Source: Bowmanella pacifica
GTDB lineage: Bacteria > Pseudomonadota > Gammaproteobacteria > Enterobacterales > Alteromonadaceae
Reading direction: 5' to 3'
NCBI RefSeq assembly: GCF_014645355.1
Contig: NZ_BMLS01000009.1
Span: 1 to 64,000, forward strand
DNA length: 64,000 nucleotides
Shown: positions 15,824 through 25,792 of the stretch, piece after piece
Numbering within the stretch: position 1 is the stretch's first letter
How the letters are laid out: the number at the start of each line of letters is the position of its first letter
Translations under genes and position numbers: made by a program
Notes under the pieces: model-generated
Databases searched by the model: none
What the model was told of the DNA's origin: nothing
The model's input: the letters and a program-made list of their open reading frames with translations, nothing else

Positions 15824-17029
15824 TTATTCATCACGCAACGCCTGAGCTGGCTGCACGCGGGCGGCCCGAATGGCAGGGTACAAGGTGGCAACCAGGCTCA
15901 GCAACAAGGACAAACCCAACATCATCGCCACCTGATGTGCTTGGATATCTACGGGCAGGCCAGAGCCGTCCGGCGTTGCCAGTAAGTGAACACCGAAGAT
16001 GTCCAACAAGTTATTGAGCTGTGTGGCTAACAACAAACCACCGACCAACCCCAACAAGGTGCCTTTAATGCCGTTATACAACCCGTTAATTAAGAAAACA
16101 TTAATTAGATCAGCCCCTTGCATTCCCTGCGTGCGGAGAATAGCGATATCCCCCCGCTTTTCCGTCACCACCATCACCATAGCCGACACAATGTTAAAAG
16201 CCGCTACCGCGATAATCAGAGCCAGCATCAGGGCCATCATGTTCTTTTCTGTATTTACCGCATCAAACAAAGGGCCCTGGCGTTGCCGCCAGTTGCTGGA
16301 AGCCAGCCCCATCTGCTCAAGCTCAGCGGTTACCGATTGCCAGGCAAAAGCATCGTCGAGAAACAAGCGGGTTTTGGCCAGTTCCGGATAACTGCCGCGC
16401 AATAATTTAAGCGCATCGTTAAGGTGAATCAGTACCACCTTATCATCCAGCTCAGAGCCCACATCAAAAATCCCCGTGATACGAAACTGCCGCTGACTGG
16501 GCATACGCCCCAGTGGCGTATACACACTGGCATCTGCGCTAAGCAAACGCACTTTGTCCCCCAGGCCAAGTCCCAGCATGGCCGCCAGCGGACGCCCCAG
16601 AACCAGGCCATATTCCCCGCTTTTAAGTGCGCTTAACTCACCCAACATCATATGGTTACTGATAATGGCGTTAGCAGGCATAGTTTGCGGGTCAACGCCC
16701 TGAATCATCACGCCATGTAAGGCCCGGGGAGACTGTAACAGCCCCTGAGATTCAAGCATGGGGGTAGTCGCCAGCACATGCTTAAGCTGACCAATCTGCC
16801 GGACCGCTTCGCTGTCGGTGGTATCCACCAGAATATGGGGATTAATCCCCAGAATGCGCTTTTTCAATTCGCCTTCAAAGCCATTCATCACCGATGAAAC
16901 CGTAATCAAGGCTGTCAGCCCAAGGGCAATACCGGCCACCGAAAAGGCATTAATAAATGCAATAAAGGGGTTACCCTTGCTGGCTCTGGCATAACGCAAG
17001 CCGATATAGGCAGATATGGGATAAAACAT
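15824..17029 (-). CDS. lolC: Lipoprotein-releasing system permease LolC
   Basis: First gene of lolCDE, about 401 residues from ATG 17029 (MFYPISAYIGLRYARASKGN). That start matches the known LolC N-terminus (E. coli MYQPVALFIGLRYMRGR) better than the in-frame ATG at 17071. Neither start has a strong ribosome site; GAGGAAAG lies 12 nt before the preferred one. Topology is one N-terminal membrane segment, a periplasmic domain, then three segments, with TEKRGDIAILRTQGMQ as the coupling helix and ARVQPAQALRDE at the C-terminus. Its periplasmic hook recruits LolA. It is divergent from the PilZ gene. Confidence 0.92.
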   Translation of the reverse strand: MFYPISAYIGLRYARASKGNPFIAFINAFSVAGIALGLTALITVSSVMNGFEGELKKRILGINPHILVDTTDSEAVRQIGQLKHVLATTPMLESQGLLQSPRALHGVMIQGVDPQTMPANAIISNHMMLGELSALKSGEYGLVLGRPLAAMLGLGLGDKVRLLSADASVYTPLGRMPSQRQFRITGIFDVGSELDDKVVLIHLNDALKLLRGSYPELAKTRLFLDDAFAWQSVTAELEQMGLASSNWRQRQGPLFDAVNTEKNMMALMLALIIAVAAFNIVSAMVMVVTEKRGDIAILRTQGMQGADLINVFLINGLYNGIKGTLLGLVGGLLLATQLNNLLDIFGVHLLATPDGSGLPVDIQAHQVAMMLGLSLLLSLVATLYPAIRAARVQPAQALRDE

Positions 17030-17210
17030 CTGTTTTGGTCGCTTTCCTCGTACCAATACCGCAGTATGCATTGGTCATTATTTGACTGATAAACACCCTG
17101 ACCAGTCCTTTCGATGCAGGCCCTGTTTATCGTTGGCCGATAATAGGTGTAAGCTAAGGGACAATCAAGGGCCGAACCGGCATGACCGGACAGGTGGCAA
17201 AGGAGTCAGG

Positions 17211-17810
17211 ATGGAGTTACCAAGCCTCGAACAAAAGCGTCAGCAGTTCGATGAATTTTTCCGCATTAAACATCCCATCAAGGTTAACCTGCGGGAACTG
17301 GATGCTGATTTTGCTTTGCCAAGCGCAGAGCAACTTGTCGAGCAAATGCCCTATGCCTTTCGCATTGCCAGTGAAATGTCTGCACTGGAAGTGGCTGCCC
17401 TACGCCCACTGCGTAACCTCAGTGAACATGCCGCCGACCTGGTGACTTTCCTCAATCATCAGTCACGTAAAATCGACCTGATGATGTCCTATATATTGCA
17501 CGAGCAAATGCGTCAGGACGAACAGTTTGTCAGCCATTCCTTTGGTGGCGGGGGGATTGTTCTGTGTTCACCCCGAGCAATTCCGGTCGGCCAGCAGTGC
17601 GAATTGCGGCTGTTTTTAGAAGAAGAAGCAGCCGCGGTATTTTGCTACGGTGAAGTTATTGCTTGCGAGCCTGTTGCTGATCAGTACCATATCTCGCTGT
17701 TTTTCAACCGACTGCGCGAAGAAGACCAGGAATTACTGGTGCGAGCCAGCTTGCATCTGCAAACCCTGCAGTTGCGTAAGCGAGCTAAACAGCGCAGCGA
17801 GAGTGAATAG
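17211..17810 (+). CDS. Degenerate PilZ-domain protein next to mfd (PlzB-like)
   Basis: Protein of 199 residues; ATG 17211 has AGGAG 5 nt upstream, and a longer frame back to 17082 is not needed. The N-terminal half is helical. The C-terminal half (about 100-185) has a PilZ-like beta-barrel pattern (GGGGIVLCSPRAIPVGQQCE, then CYGEVIACEPV). The c-di-GMP-binding RxxxR is not seen and the DxSxxG site reads HSFGGGG, so it probably does not bind c-di-GMP in the canonical way. The position between lolC and mfd matches Vibrio cholerae plzB (VC1885), also a PilZ protein with poor ligand residues; that comparison is from memory. Confidence 0.75.
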   Translation: MELPSLEQKRQQFDEFFRIKHPIKVNLRELDADFALPSAEQLVEQMPYAFRIASEMSALEVAALRPLRNLSEHAADLVTFLNHQSRKIDLMMSYILHEQMRQDEQFVSHSFGGGGIVLCSPRAIPVGQQCELRLFLEEEAAAVFCYGEVIACEPVADQYHISLFFNRLREEDQELLVRASLHLQTLQLRKRAKQRSESE

Positions 17811-17866
17811 GACGTTTGCCACCGGCGAACACCATCAATTGACTTAAATAAGCCGTCTACCTAAGC

Positions 17867-20800
17867 ATGACCAACAGTATTTTTGCACCGCCTTTGCCGA
17901 AAAAGCAGGGAGACCATCTTCAATGGGGCAACCTGCAGGGCAGCAGTCTGGCCCTGACTATCGCCAATGCAGCCAAAACCAGCCATCGCTCTATTCTGCT
18001 GGTAACAGCCGACACGCCCAGCGCCCTGAAACTCGCCCGGGAAGTGGAAGGCTTCTTACATGCAGAACAAGGCCTGGCGGTTAAGGTTTTCCCTGATTGG
18101 GAAACCCTGCCTTACGATACCTTTTCGCCCCACCAGGATATTATCTCGCTCAGGCTTGAGACCCTTTACCATCTGACACAACCTCAACCTTGCGTCTATG
18201 TGGTGCCGGTCAATACCCTGTTACAACGCATGGCGCCACGGGATTACCTGGCTAAATATCTGTTGATACTCAAACAAGGGCAAACCCTTGAGCTGGACAG
18301 TTTTCGTCAGGGATTGGAACGGGCCGGGTACAGTGCGGTTAATCAGGTGCTTAGCCACGGCGAATATTCGATTCGCGGCAGCATTATCGATTTGTATCCC
18401 ATGGGGAGTCGAGAGCCTTATCGCATTGACTTGTTTGATGATGAAGTAGACAGCATCCGTTTGTTTGACACCGACAGCCAGCGTTCAGGCGACAAAGTTC
18501 CTGAGATTCGTTTATTGCCGGCCCGCGAGTTTCCTACCGATAAACCGGCAATCGAGCTGTTCAGGCGACAGTTTGTTGATCGTTTTGATGCCAGCAACGC
18601 CAAGGACTCGGTCTACTACCAGGTAGGTAAAGGGATAATGCCCGCAGGGATTGAATACTACCTGCCGCTGTTTTTTGAACACACCGCCACCCTGTTTGAT
18701 TATTTGCACCCAGACAGCCTGCTGCTGATGCAGGGGGACTTAGTCAATGCCGCCGAGTTTTACTGGGCCGATTTGCACGAACGCTTTGAACAGCACAGAT
18801 ATAATCCTCTGCGCCCCTTGCTCTCACCGGCCGAGATTTATCTCAAGGTAGACGAACTGTTTGCCCGTTTTAAAGACTGGCCGCGGATCAGTATTCAACA
18901 TCAGGCGCTGGAAGACAAAGCCGGTCGCATTAACTTTGCCACCACGCCGGTCACAGATATTGCGGTAAATCCGCAAAGCAAGACTCCCCTTTTAAACCTC
19001 AGCCAGCAGTTAACCACCTGGCAGCAAAATGCCTATAAAGTGCTGTTTTGCGTGGAATCCCAGGGCCGGCGCGAGAGTCTGCTGGAACTGCTGAAAAAGA
19101 TTTCCTGCAAGCCTAAGGTGTTTGATGATGTAAACCAGTTCCTGACCAGCCATGAAACACTGGGCATCACCTTAAATATTGCCGAGCACAGTTTTGCCCT
19201 GGCAGAAGCCGATGCCAAACTGGTAGTCATCACAGAAACCGAGCTGCTCGGCCATAAGATCAGTCAGCGGCGGCTGCGTGACAAGCGTCAGGCCACCGAT
19301 GAAGCGGCCGTTATCCGCAATCTGGCAGAGCTATCAGCAGGGCAACCAGTCGTACATTTGGAGCATGGTGTAGGCCGTTATCTTGGCCTGCAAACCCTGG
19401 ATGCCGGCGGGGTCACCACCGAATACCTGACCATAGAATACGCCAAGGGTGCCAAACTCTACGTGCCGGTATCCTCTTTACATCTAATTAGCCGCTACAG
19501 CGGTGGCGATCTGGATCATGCACCGCTGCATAACCTGGGCACCGATGCCTGGGCGAAAGCGCGTAAAAAGGCCGCCGAAAAAGTCCGTGATGTAGCCGCC
19601 CAGCTTTTGGATGTTTATGCCCGGCGCGCCGCCAAGCCCGGCTTTGCCATTCCCATCGACTGGAATGAGTATCAGAGTTTTGCCGACAGTTTCCCCTTTG
19701 AGGAAACCGCCGATCAGGAACAGGCCATACGCGCCGTTATTCAGGATATGGGCAGTCCCAATGCCATGGATCGTCTGGTGTGCGGTGATGTAGGCTTCGG
19801 TAAGACCGAAGTGGCCATGCGTGCGGCGTTTTTGGCCGCCAATGCCGGTAAGCAGGTAGCCATTCTGGTACCCACCACCCTACTCGCCCAGCAGCATTTT
19901 GAGAATTTCCGCGACCGCTTTGCCAACTGGCCGTTTCGTATCGAAGTGATGTCACGTTTTTCCAGTGGCAAGTCACAAAGACAAACTCTGGATGAGCTGG
20001 CAGAAGGCAAAGTCGACATTGTCGTAGGCACCCATAAACTGCTGCAGGATGATGTGAAGTTTGCCGACTTAGGTTTAGTGGTCATAGATGAAGAACACCG
20101 TTTCGGGGTACGACAAAAAGAGAAGTTCAAAGCGCTGCGTGCCGATGTAGACATACTGACCCTGACCGCCACGCCGATTCCCCGTACCCTGAATATGGCG
20201 TTGTCAGGTATGCGTGATTTGTCCATTATTGCCACGCCTCCCGCTAAGCGTTTGGCCATTAAAACCTTTGTACGTCAGCGTGACAAAGCCCTGATCCGTG
20301 AAGCCATCATGCGTGAAATCCTGCGTGGTGGTCAGGTTTACTTCCTGCACAACGAAGTAGACAGCATTGAACAAACCGCTACCGAGATCGCCGAAATTGT
20401 TCCGGAAGCACGTATCGCCATAGGCCACGGCCAGATGCGCGAGCGGGAACTGGAACGGGTCATGTCGGACTTCTACCATCAGCGTTTTAACGTGCTGGTA
20501 TGCACCACTATTATCGAAACCGGTATCGATGTGCCCTCGGCCAATACCATTATTATGGACAGAGCCGATCACCTGGGGCTTGCGCAGCTGCACCAGTTGC
20601 GTGGCCGGGTAGGCCGTTCGCACCACCAGGCTTATGCCTATTTACTTACCCCGCACCCCAAGCGCATGACCAAAGACGCACAGAAGCGTTTGGAAGCCAT
20701 CGCTTCACTGGAAGATCTGGGCGCAGGTTTTGCCCTCGCCACCCATGACCTGGAAATCCGCGGTGCCGGTGAGCTGCTAGGTGATGATCAATCTGGTCAG

Positions 20801-21352
20801 ATAGCCTCGGTAGGCTTCTCCTTGTATATGGACATGCTGGAACAAGCCGTGGAAGCCCTTAAAAACGGCAAGGAGCCATCCTTAGATGAAGCCTTGTCGC
20901 AACATACCGAGATTGAGCTTCGCATACCGGCTTTGCTGCCGGAAGACTATATCAACGACGTCAACACCCGCTTGTCGCTGTACAAGAAAATTGCGAACTG
21001 TAAATCGGACGATGATCTGGATGATGTGCAGGTTGAACTGATTGACCGCTTTGGGCTGTTACCGGACCCTGCTCGCAATCTTATCAAGCTGACGCAGATG
21101 AAATTGGCGGCACGTAGCATAGGCATCAACAAGATAGAGGCCAGCGCCACAGGTGGGTTTGTAGAGTTTGCTCAGGATACCCGTATAGACCCAGGCTTTA
21201 TTATCAAACTTATTCAGTCGCAACCTAAGATCTACCGACTCGACGGCCCGCAAAAACTTAAATTTGCGATAAAAACGGAAGCCCATCTGGAGCGTGTTAC
21301 ACTCATCGCTTCGATGCTGGATGAATTCAAACAACGACTGCAGGCGGCCTGA
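17867..21352 (+). CDS. mfd: Transcription-repair coupling factor Mfd
   Basis: DNA translocase of 1161 residues that removes RNA polymerase stalled at lesions and recruits UvrA. Domain order is the UvrB-like N-terminal module (about 1-340, with QGLAVKVFPDWETLPYD), the RNA-polymerase interaction domain (about 480-550, VVHLEHGVGRYLGL), and a RecG-like motor with Walker A GDVGFGKTEVAMRA, DEEH box (VIDEEHRFG), motif III TATPIPRTL, QLRGRVGRS (motif VI) and the TRG region. The C-terminal domain (about 1010-1150, ELRIPALLPEDYI) is present. The full family length is kept. csiV starts 2 bp after its stop. Confidence 0.97.
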   Translation: MTNSIFAPPLPKKQGDHLQWGNLQGSSLALTIANAAKTSHRSILLVTADTPSALKLAREVEGFLHAEQGLAVKVFPDWETLPYDTFSPHQDIISLRLETLYHLTQPQPCVYVVPVNTLLQRMAPRDYLAKYLLILKQGQTLELDSFRQGLERAGYSAVNQVLSHGEYSIRGSIIDLYPMGSREPYRIDLFDDEVDSIRLFDTDSQRSGDKVPEIRLLPAREFPTDKPAIELFRRQFVDRFDASNAKDSVYYQVGKGIMPAGIEYYLPLFFEHTATLFDYLHPDSLLLMQGDLVNAAEFYWADLHERFEQHRYNPLRPLLSPAEIYLKVDELFARFKDWPRISIQHQALEDKAGRINFATTPVTDIAVNPQSKTPLLNLSQQLTTWQQNAYKVLFCVESQGRRESLLELLKKISCKPKVFDDVNQFLTSHETLGITLNIAEHSFALAEADAKLVVITETELLGHKISQRRLRDKRQATDEAAVIRNLAELSAGQPVVHLEHGVGRYLGLQTLDAGGVTTEYLTIEYAKGAKLYVPVSSLHLISRYSGGDLDHAPLHNLGTDAWAKARKKAAEKVRDVAAQLLDVYARRAAKPGFAIPIDWNEYQSFADSFPFEETADQEQAIRAVIQDMGSPNAMDRLVCGDVGFGKTEVAMRAAFLAANAGKQVAILVPTTLLAQQHFENFRDRFANWPFRIEVMSRFSSGKSQRQTLDELAEGKVDIVVGTHKLLQDDVKFADLGLVVIDEEHRFGVRQKEKFKALRADVDILTLTATPIPRTLNMALSGMRDLSIIATPPAKRLAIKTFVRQRDKALIREAIMREILRGGQVYFLHNEVDSIEQTATEIAEIVPEARIAIGHGQMRERELERVMSDFYHQRFNVLVCTTIIETGIDVPSANTIIMDRADHLGLAQLHQLRGRVGRSHHQAYAYLLTPHPKRMTKDAQKRLEAIASLEDLGAGFALATHDLEIRGAGELLGDDQSGQIASVGFSLYMDMLEQAVEALKNGKEPSLDEALSQHTEIELRIPALLPEDYINDVNTRLSLYKKIANCKSDDDLDDVQVELIDRFGLLPDPARNLIKLTQMKLAARSIGINKIEASATGGFVEFAQDTRIDPGFIIKLIQSQPKIYRLDGPQKLKFAIKTEAHLERVTLIASMLDEFKQRLQAA

Positions 21353-21354
21353 CT

Positions 21355-22650
21355 ATGCAAACAAGACGTGCACCTCTGATAGGACTGATGATGGCGCTTT
21401 TTGCCGCCCCAGGCCAGGCCCAAAATCAGGATTGGTGGTTTGAAGTGGAAGTCGTGCTGTACAAGCAAGGTCAGGCGGTTGAAGCGCTGGATGAACAGTT
21501 TCCTCAACCTGTGGCCACGCCCTATGACCGCCGTGCGATGGATTTGCTAAGCCCACTGTTACATCCGGATACCTCGGCATTACGCGCCGCGCTACCAACT
21601 TGTCAACCCGGCGAGTCAAAAGACGCGCTTCCCTTTGCCGTTGCGGACACCCAATTGCTGGAAGAGGTGCAGCAGCAATTGGATGAATCGGCCAAACAGC
21701 CGGCATCGGTTATACAGGGGTCTATCTCAGCACAAGACCCAATGTCCGACTTCCCGGCGCACATTGTCGCAGCCTTGCCTAATGCCGATTTACCGGCCTG
21801 GCGAAATGAGGATTTCGTCGATTTGTACCCCTTGATGCGCACCGGCTGTCAATACGACTTCGAGCTGGCCTGGTTAGACGATTTGGTTGTCCCCCATCCC
21901 CGAGCAGAAGATTTTGTCGAGCAAGCGCCAACCTGGCCCAATGGTGAAGAAAAGCCCTATGCATTGACCCCTTATCTGCTGCCCACAGAGCAGCTGCAAC
22001 TTAGCCAGTTGGCACGTGATTTATACCGTCAACGCGGTATAGCACCGCTGATGCATCTGGCGTGGCGCCAGCCGGTAAAATTTGGTCGCAGTAAAGCACA
22101 GGCAATGCGTTTATTTGCCGGACGCAACTTTGCCAAAAGTTACGATCTGAATGGCTATACCATACAGCCAGAAGAACAGGTTACCCTACAGGAAAGCGCG
22201 GATACTCCCGTCGAAGCATTGGATCTGATGGCACAGGTAGAGCAGGCGCTTGCCGGGCCACTCGTGCTGGAAACACAGCCAACTGAGGCGCTACCGGAAA
22301 CAGAAAGTACCAATGAGCTGTGGGAGCTGGACGGCCTGTTTAAGGTCTATTTGCAGTATATTAACCGGGTTCCCTACCTGCATATTGATGCCGACATGGT
22401 GTACCGTAAGGAAGGCCAGCCGGGCTTAATGGGTACTAAGCCAATGCAAATTGCGCTGGCTGAACAGGGACAACTGGCGCCGGCCGATGCCGCCTCAGGT
22501 CAGTATCAACTGTATGGGATGCCCTTTGATCAGCTCAGACGCATTATCAGTAAACAGTTACATTATTTTGACCATCCCATGTTCGGAATGGTGGTGGAGG
22601 TGCGGCGTTACCACCCACCCGAGCCCCCCAAGGAAGACGCGGCACAATGA
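21355..22650 (+). CDS. csiV: CsiV-family peptidoglycan-binding-like protein
   Basis: Exported protein of 431 residues with a signal peptide (MQTRRAPLIGLMMALFAAPGQA). The mature start NQDWWFEVEVVLYKQ and the C-terminal HYFDHPMFGMVVEV are the conserved ends of the CsiV family (PF10972). CsiV of Vibrio cholerae is described as binding peptidoglycan and activating a PBP1a-type synthase with LpoA; whether this protein does the same is inference. The middle (about 60-170 and 270-320) is low-similarity linker-like sequence. It starts 2 bp after mfd and overlaps the adenosyltransferase by 4 bp, so the three form an operon. Confidence 0.78.
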   Translation: MQTRRAPLIGLMMALFAAPGQAQNQDWWFEVEVVLYKQGQAVEALDEQFPQPVATPYDRRAMDLLSPLLHPDTSALRAALPTCQPGESKDALPFAVADTQLLEEVQQQLDESAKQPASVIQGSISAQDPMSDFPAHIVAALPNADLPAWRNEDFVDLYPLMRTGCQYDFELAWLDDLVVPHPRAEDFVEQAPTWPNGEEKPYALTPYLLPTEQLQLSQLARDLYRQRGIAPLMHLAWRQPVKFGRSKAQAMRLFAGRNFAKSYDLNGYTIQPEEQVTLQESADTPVEALDLMAQVEQALAGPLVLETQPTEALPETESTNELWELDGLFKVYLQYINRVPYLHIDADMVYRKEGQPGLMGTKPMQIALAEQGQLAPADAASGQYQLYGMPFDQLRRIISKQLHYFDHPMFGMVVEVRRYHPPEPPKEDAAQ

Positions 22651-23165
22651 AGATTTACACTAAAGGTGGCGATAAAGGCACCACACAGATATACGTAGAT
22701 AAACCTGAGCGTCTTGGCAAACAGGATATTGTACTGGAGTGCTATGGCACCCTGGATGAGCTCAATGCCCATCTGGGATTGCTGGCATCCGGCCTCAAAG
22801 AACTGGATCAGCTAACCGCAGTTCAGCAAGTGCAGCAAGCGCTGTTTCAAATCGGTTTTGCCCTGTCTGCCAGCACTAAGCTGACCGATGCTGACGTTGA
22901 ACGATTGGAACAGCAAATAGATCAGTGGCAAAGCGACATCCCACCGCAAACCAGTTTTATTTTGCCGGGCGGCTGTCATAGTGCGGCGCAAGCCCACGTA
23001 TGCCGAACCATTGCCAGGCGTGCGGAACGAAGAATGGTGGAACTAAGCCACCAACGTGAAGTACCCGGCGTCTGTTTACGCTATCTGAACCGTTTGTCTG
23101 ACTGGTTATTTGTACTGGCCAGAGTGCTCAACTTCCAGGCGGGTATGGCCGAGCCTAAGGTTTAA
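22647..23165 (+). CDS. ATP:cob(I)alamin adenosyltransferase (PduO type)
   Basis: Trimeric enzyme that transfers adenosyl from ATP to cob(I)alamin, making coenzyme B12. It has 172 residues. Diagnostic motifs are TKGGDKGTT (N-terminal ATP loop), ECYGTLDELNAHLG, FILPGG, CRTIARRAERR and YLNRLSDWLFVLAR. The ATG overlaps the csiV stop (ATGA). No cobalamin riboswitch can sit between the genes, so expression must follow mfd-csiV. Confidence 0.94.
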   Translation: MKIYTKGGDKGTTQIYVDKPERLGKQDIVLECYGTLDELNAHLGLLASGLKELDQLTAVQQVQQALFQIGFALSASTKLTDADVERLEQQIDQWQSDIPPQTSFILPGGCHSAAQAHVCRTIARRAERRMVELSHQREVPGVCLRYLNRLSDWLFVLARVLNFQAGMAEPKV

Positions 23166-23196
23166 AAATTCAGTTAAGGCCCCCCTGCATCTTAGG

Positions 23197-23328
23197 CTAA
23201 TGGTGTGAGAGGTGCGCGGCTCTCTGATAAGCATAGGCGCCGAACATGGCCTGCTGGTCGCCGAGCAATGACTCGCTAACCTCACAGCTACGGATCTTCC
23301 GCCCAGTCTGAACATGCAGTTCATCGCA
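23197..23328 (-). pseudogene. C-terminal gene remnant (ROK/sugar-kinase-like), low confidence
   Basis: Read on the minus strand, 23328 to the TAG at 23197-23199 encodes a protein-like tail: VQTGRKIRSCEVSESLLGDQ, then QAMFGAYAYQRAAHLSHH. The LLGDQxAxFGA pattern is what sugar kinases of the ROK/BadF type have at the C-terminus. The frame is closed upstream by a TAA (23329-23331) and no start exists. It looks like the relic of a deleted gene. The rest of the 23166-23566 gap holds no gene I can support. Confidence 0.33.
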
Positions 23329-23566
23329 TTATTTAGCAACACTATCTTAACAACCAGTCTAACAGTGATCAGATGAACCTAAGGCACAAGTGATTGATCA
23401 GCGGTCAAAAGCCGGCTAAGTTCGATGAAATGCAGGAAAAGTCCAGGAAAATCAAATAAGCACTATATCTAAGTAAGCAGAAGAACGACGAGTTGCACCC
23501 TCTATCAGGTTATGTAATGGTCTACTGCTCTGTCTGTTTATCGTCATGACAGGTTGAAATAATAAG
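23329..23566. other. Intergenic region before the EAL gene
   Basis: Together with the remnant this is a 401-bp gap. It must carry the promoter of the EAL-domain gene. I see no clear -10/-35 pair, operator or terminator hairpin. Confidence 0.4.
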
Positions 23567-25774
23567 TTGAACTGGCTGTATCAACATATAAAAAACTATC
23601 TGTTGTTGGAAAAGGAACACTTTACCGACGCCGACAACCGAATTTGGAAACTCAGTGCACTTAGGATCATTTTACTTAGCGGCACGCTGCTAACCTTAGT
23701 GATCCTTTTGCATTCTTCATATGTGGCCTACCGTTTGGATAGGCACTTCGTGCTGGCTATTAGCTCCACCTTTGTTTTGCTGCTGGTTATGATCCTCAGC
23801 CTGGGGAAAAATGCCACCAACCTGGCGGCAGCTGGCCTCCTGCTTACCGTAGTATTAGCCGGTGTCAGTATTCTGCTGTTCGTGCCTGACTTTGAATCCG
23901 CCAAATTCGGTCTGCTATTTCTGTTTACCTTGCCGCTGTTCGTACGTTTGTTTTTCGGTAACAAAGCAGCCATTGTGGCGATGCTATTCAACCTTATTCC
24001 TTATGCGCTGTTGATTCGTAATACACCACTACCGCAACTATTCAACCTGCAAGCGAGCCTGCCCCAAACACACACTTACTTGAGCAGCTTGGTGTTTCTG
24101 TTTTTTAACTTCTGTCTGCCGTTAGCTGTGATGCGTCTGCTGACAACCTTGGACAGGCAGTCTAAAGCCTTGACCTTACAAAGCCGAAAATTAGGCACAA
24201 TAGTCAATCGTTATCAGGAAATCTTTGACAATGGTGGCACCGCATCGTTTTTTTGTGACCAACAAGGCAACATTCTGCAAGCCAATCAGACGGCCCGCGA
24301 ACTTATCCGTCAGGCAGGCGGAAAATGTGGCAGTTTGGCGAAGATATTTCATTTTGACGAGTCATTAAGCCCAGGCAAGAAAATACGTGGCAAATTAAAG
24401 GCACCTCCACATGATCACTATGAACTGCATCCAGCCAGCTTAGTACATCACAAGAAACAGTTGATTCATTGCCACAATATCTCCCAACAAGACAGTTTCA
24501 AACGCTTGTATTTTCTGGACAGTCTGACCGGTCTTCGTAATCACAATTTCTGGTACGAGCGTGCCTTCTCACGTTTAAAACACCCCAAAGTATTACTTCT
24601 CCTGAAACTGGCTAACCTGCGTGAAGTGAACGTTCAACACGGTCTGCATACCGGTGATCAGTTGTTAGTGGAATTGAGCCGCCAGCTACGGCGCAAACTG
24701 CCCGGGCAAGTTCACTTCTATCGTTTTCCGGGTGCTAAGTTTATGTTGGCTACCCCCGTTTCGGTATTTCAAAATCAGCGTCCCCAGGAATGGCTTACCC
24801 AATACCTGCCGAGTTTTATCAGTTTACAAATGCCGGAAGGATGTCTTGATCTGTTACTGGACTGGCGTGTAGGTACTAGCCCACAGCGCGAAGGGGTGGC
24901 CGCCAACTTGCTGATCGAGGAATGCGCTATTGCGCTGAGCCGCGCTGACAGTAAACATCACGTGGTAGAGTATGAGCAAATCTACAGCCGTACTATTCAC
25001 AGAAACAGCCTGCTTCGTGACAAAGTTAAACAGTTTTTGGATGAGCGCGCGCTTGAACTCTGGCTACAGCCGCAATTCAATGCTGAGCACCAACTGACGG
25101 GATATGAAGCATTGGCCCGTATTCGTCAACAGGGCAATCAAACGGTGCTGACACCGCAACAGTTCTTGCCACAGATCGATCAGCATGACTGGCATGTGCA
25201 GTTCTCCACTCAGGTATTAAATAAAACCATCGACATACTGCGCAATTGGCCTTCCACATTACCCTCTGTACCTGTGGCGATTAACCTGGCCGGTCCTGAA
25301 ATACTCGATGATGCATTCTATGAAAAGTTGCTCCGTTATTACTCACAAAGCCCATTGCTGAGGCAACGACTAGAGCTTGAAATCACCGAAACCTCTGCCA
25401 TGGCTCGCCATGACGAGACTCGCAAGCGCCTGACCTGCCTCTCAGAGTTAGGAGTTTGTGTCATTATTGATGACTTTGGCACAGGCCATGCTTCCTTGTC
25501 ACAGCTTATCGATATTTCGGCCTCGACACTGAAAATTGATCGCGAGTTTATCGACAGAATTACCGATTCGCAGCGGCATTTAAAACTAGTCCAGGCCACG
25601 TTGGAATTAGCCAACAAGTTGAATATGCATACCATCGCCGAAGGTGTCGAAAACAGCGAACAACTAGCATTACTTAAATCATTGGGATGTCAGCGCTTTC
25701 AGGGCTATCTGTTTGGCAAACCCATGCCCCTATCCCACTGGGTTGAGCAATATAGCGCTGTCAGCACCACCTAA
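23567..25774 (+). CDS. Membrane GGDEF-like/EAL cyclic-di-GMP phosphodiesterase
   Basis: Sensor-type protein of 735 residues. The N-terminus has about six hydrophobic segments between residues 30 and 190, followed by a PAS-like stretch (about 215-310), a degenerate GGDEF domain (about 320-480; the signature reads FPGAKF, so no cyclase activity is expected) and a complete EAL domain (about 490-730). EAL catalytic motifs are intact: YEALARI, ELEITETS, IDDFGTGHASL, LKIDREFI, AEGVEN and QGYLFGKPM. It should hydrolyse c-di-GMP at the membrane. The start is TTG at 23567; an in-frame stop lies 12 bp upstream, and the ribosome site (AGG, 13 nt away) is weak, suggesting low expression. Confidence 0.92.
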   Translation: MNWLYQHIKNYLLLEKEHFTDADNRIWKLSALRIILLSGTLLTLVILLHSSYVAYRLDRHFVLAISSTFVLLLVMILSLGKNATNLAAAGLLLTVVLAGVSILLFVPDFESAKFGLLFLFTLPLFVRLFFGNKAAIVAMLFNLIPYALLIRNTPLPQLFNLQASLPQTHTYLSSLVFLFFNFCLPLAVMRLLTTLDRQSKALTLQSRKLGTIVNRYQEIFDNGGTASFFCDQQGNILQANQTARELIRQAGGKCGSLAKIFHFDESLSPGKKIRGKLKAPPHDHYELHPASLVHHKKQLIHCHNISQQDSFKRLYFLDSLTGLRNHNFWYERAFSRLKHPKVLLLLKLANLREVNVQHGLHTGDQLLVELSRQLRRKLPGQVHFYRFPGAKFMLATPVSVFQNQRPQEWLTQYLPSFISLQMPEGCLDLLLDWRVGTSPQREGVAANLLIEECAIALSRADSKHHVVEYEQIYSRTIHRNSLLRDKVKQFLDERALELWLQPQFNAEHQLTGYEALARIRQQGNQTVLTPQQFLPQIDQHDWHVQFSTQVLNKTIDILRNWPSTLPSVPVAINLAGPEILDDAFYEKLLRYYSQSPLLRQRLELEITETSAMARHDETRKRLTCLSELGVCVIIDDFGTGHASLSQLIDISASTLKIDREFIDRITDSQRHLKLVQATLELANKLNMHTIAEGVENSEQLALLKSLGCQRFQGYLFGKPMPLSHWVEQYSAVSTT

Positions 25775-25792
25775 AGCGGATGGCTATTCCAG

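Noticed and set aside
22600-22650. Cobalamin riboswitch before the adenosyltransferase
   Set aside because: The gene overlaps csiV by 4 bp, leaving no room, and no B12-box-like sequence is seen.
23106-23342. 78-codon minus-strand frame over the adenosyltransferase end
   Set aside because: Different frame from the protein-like relic, overlaps a real gene, no ribosome site.
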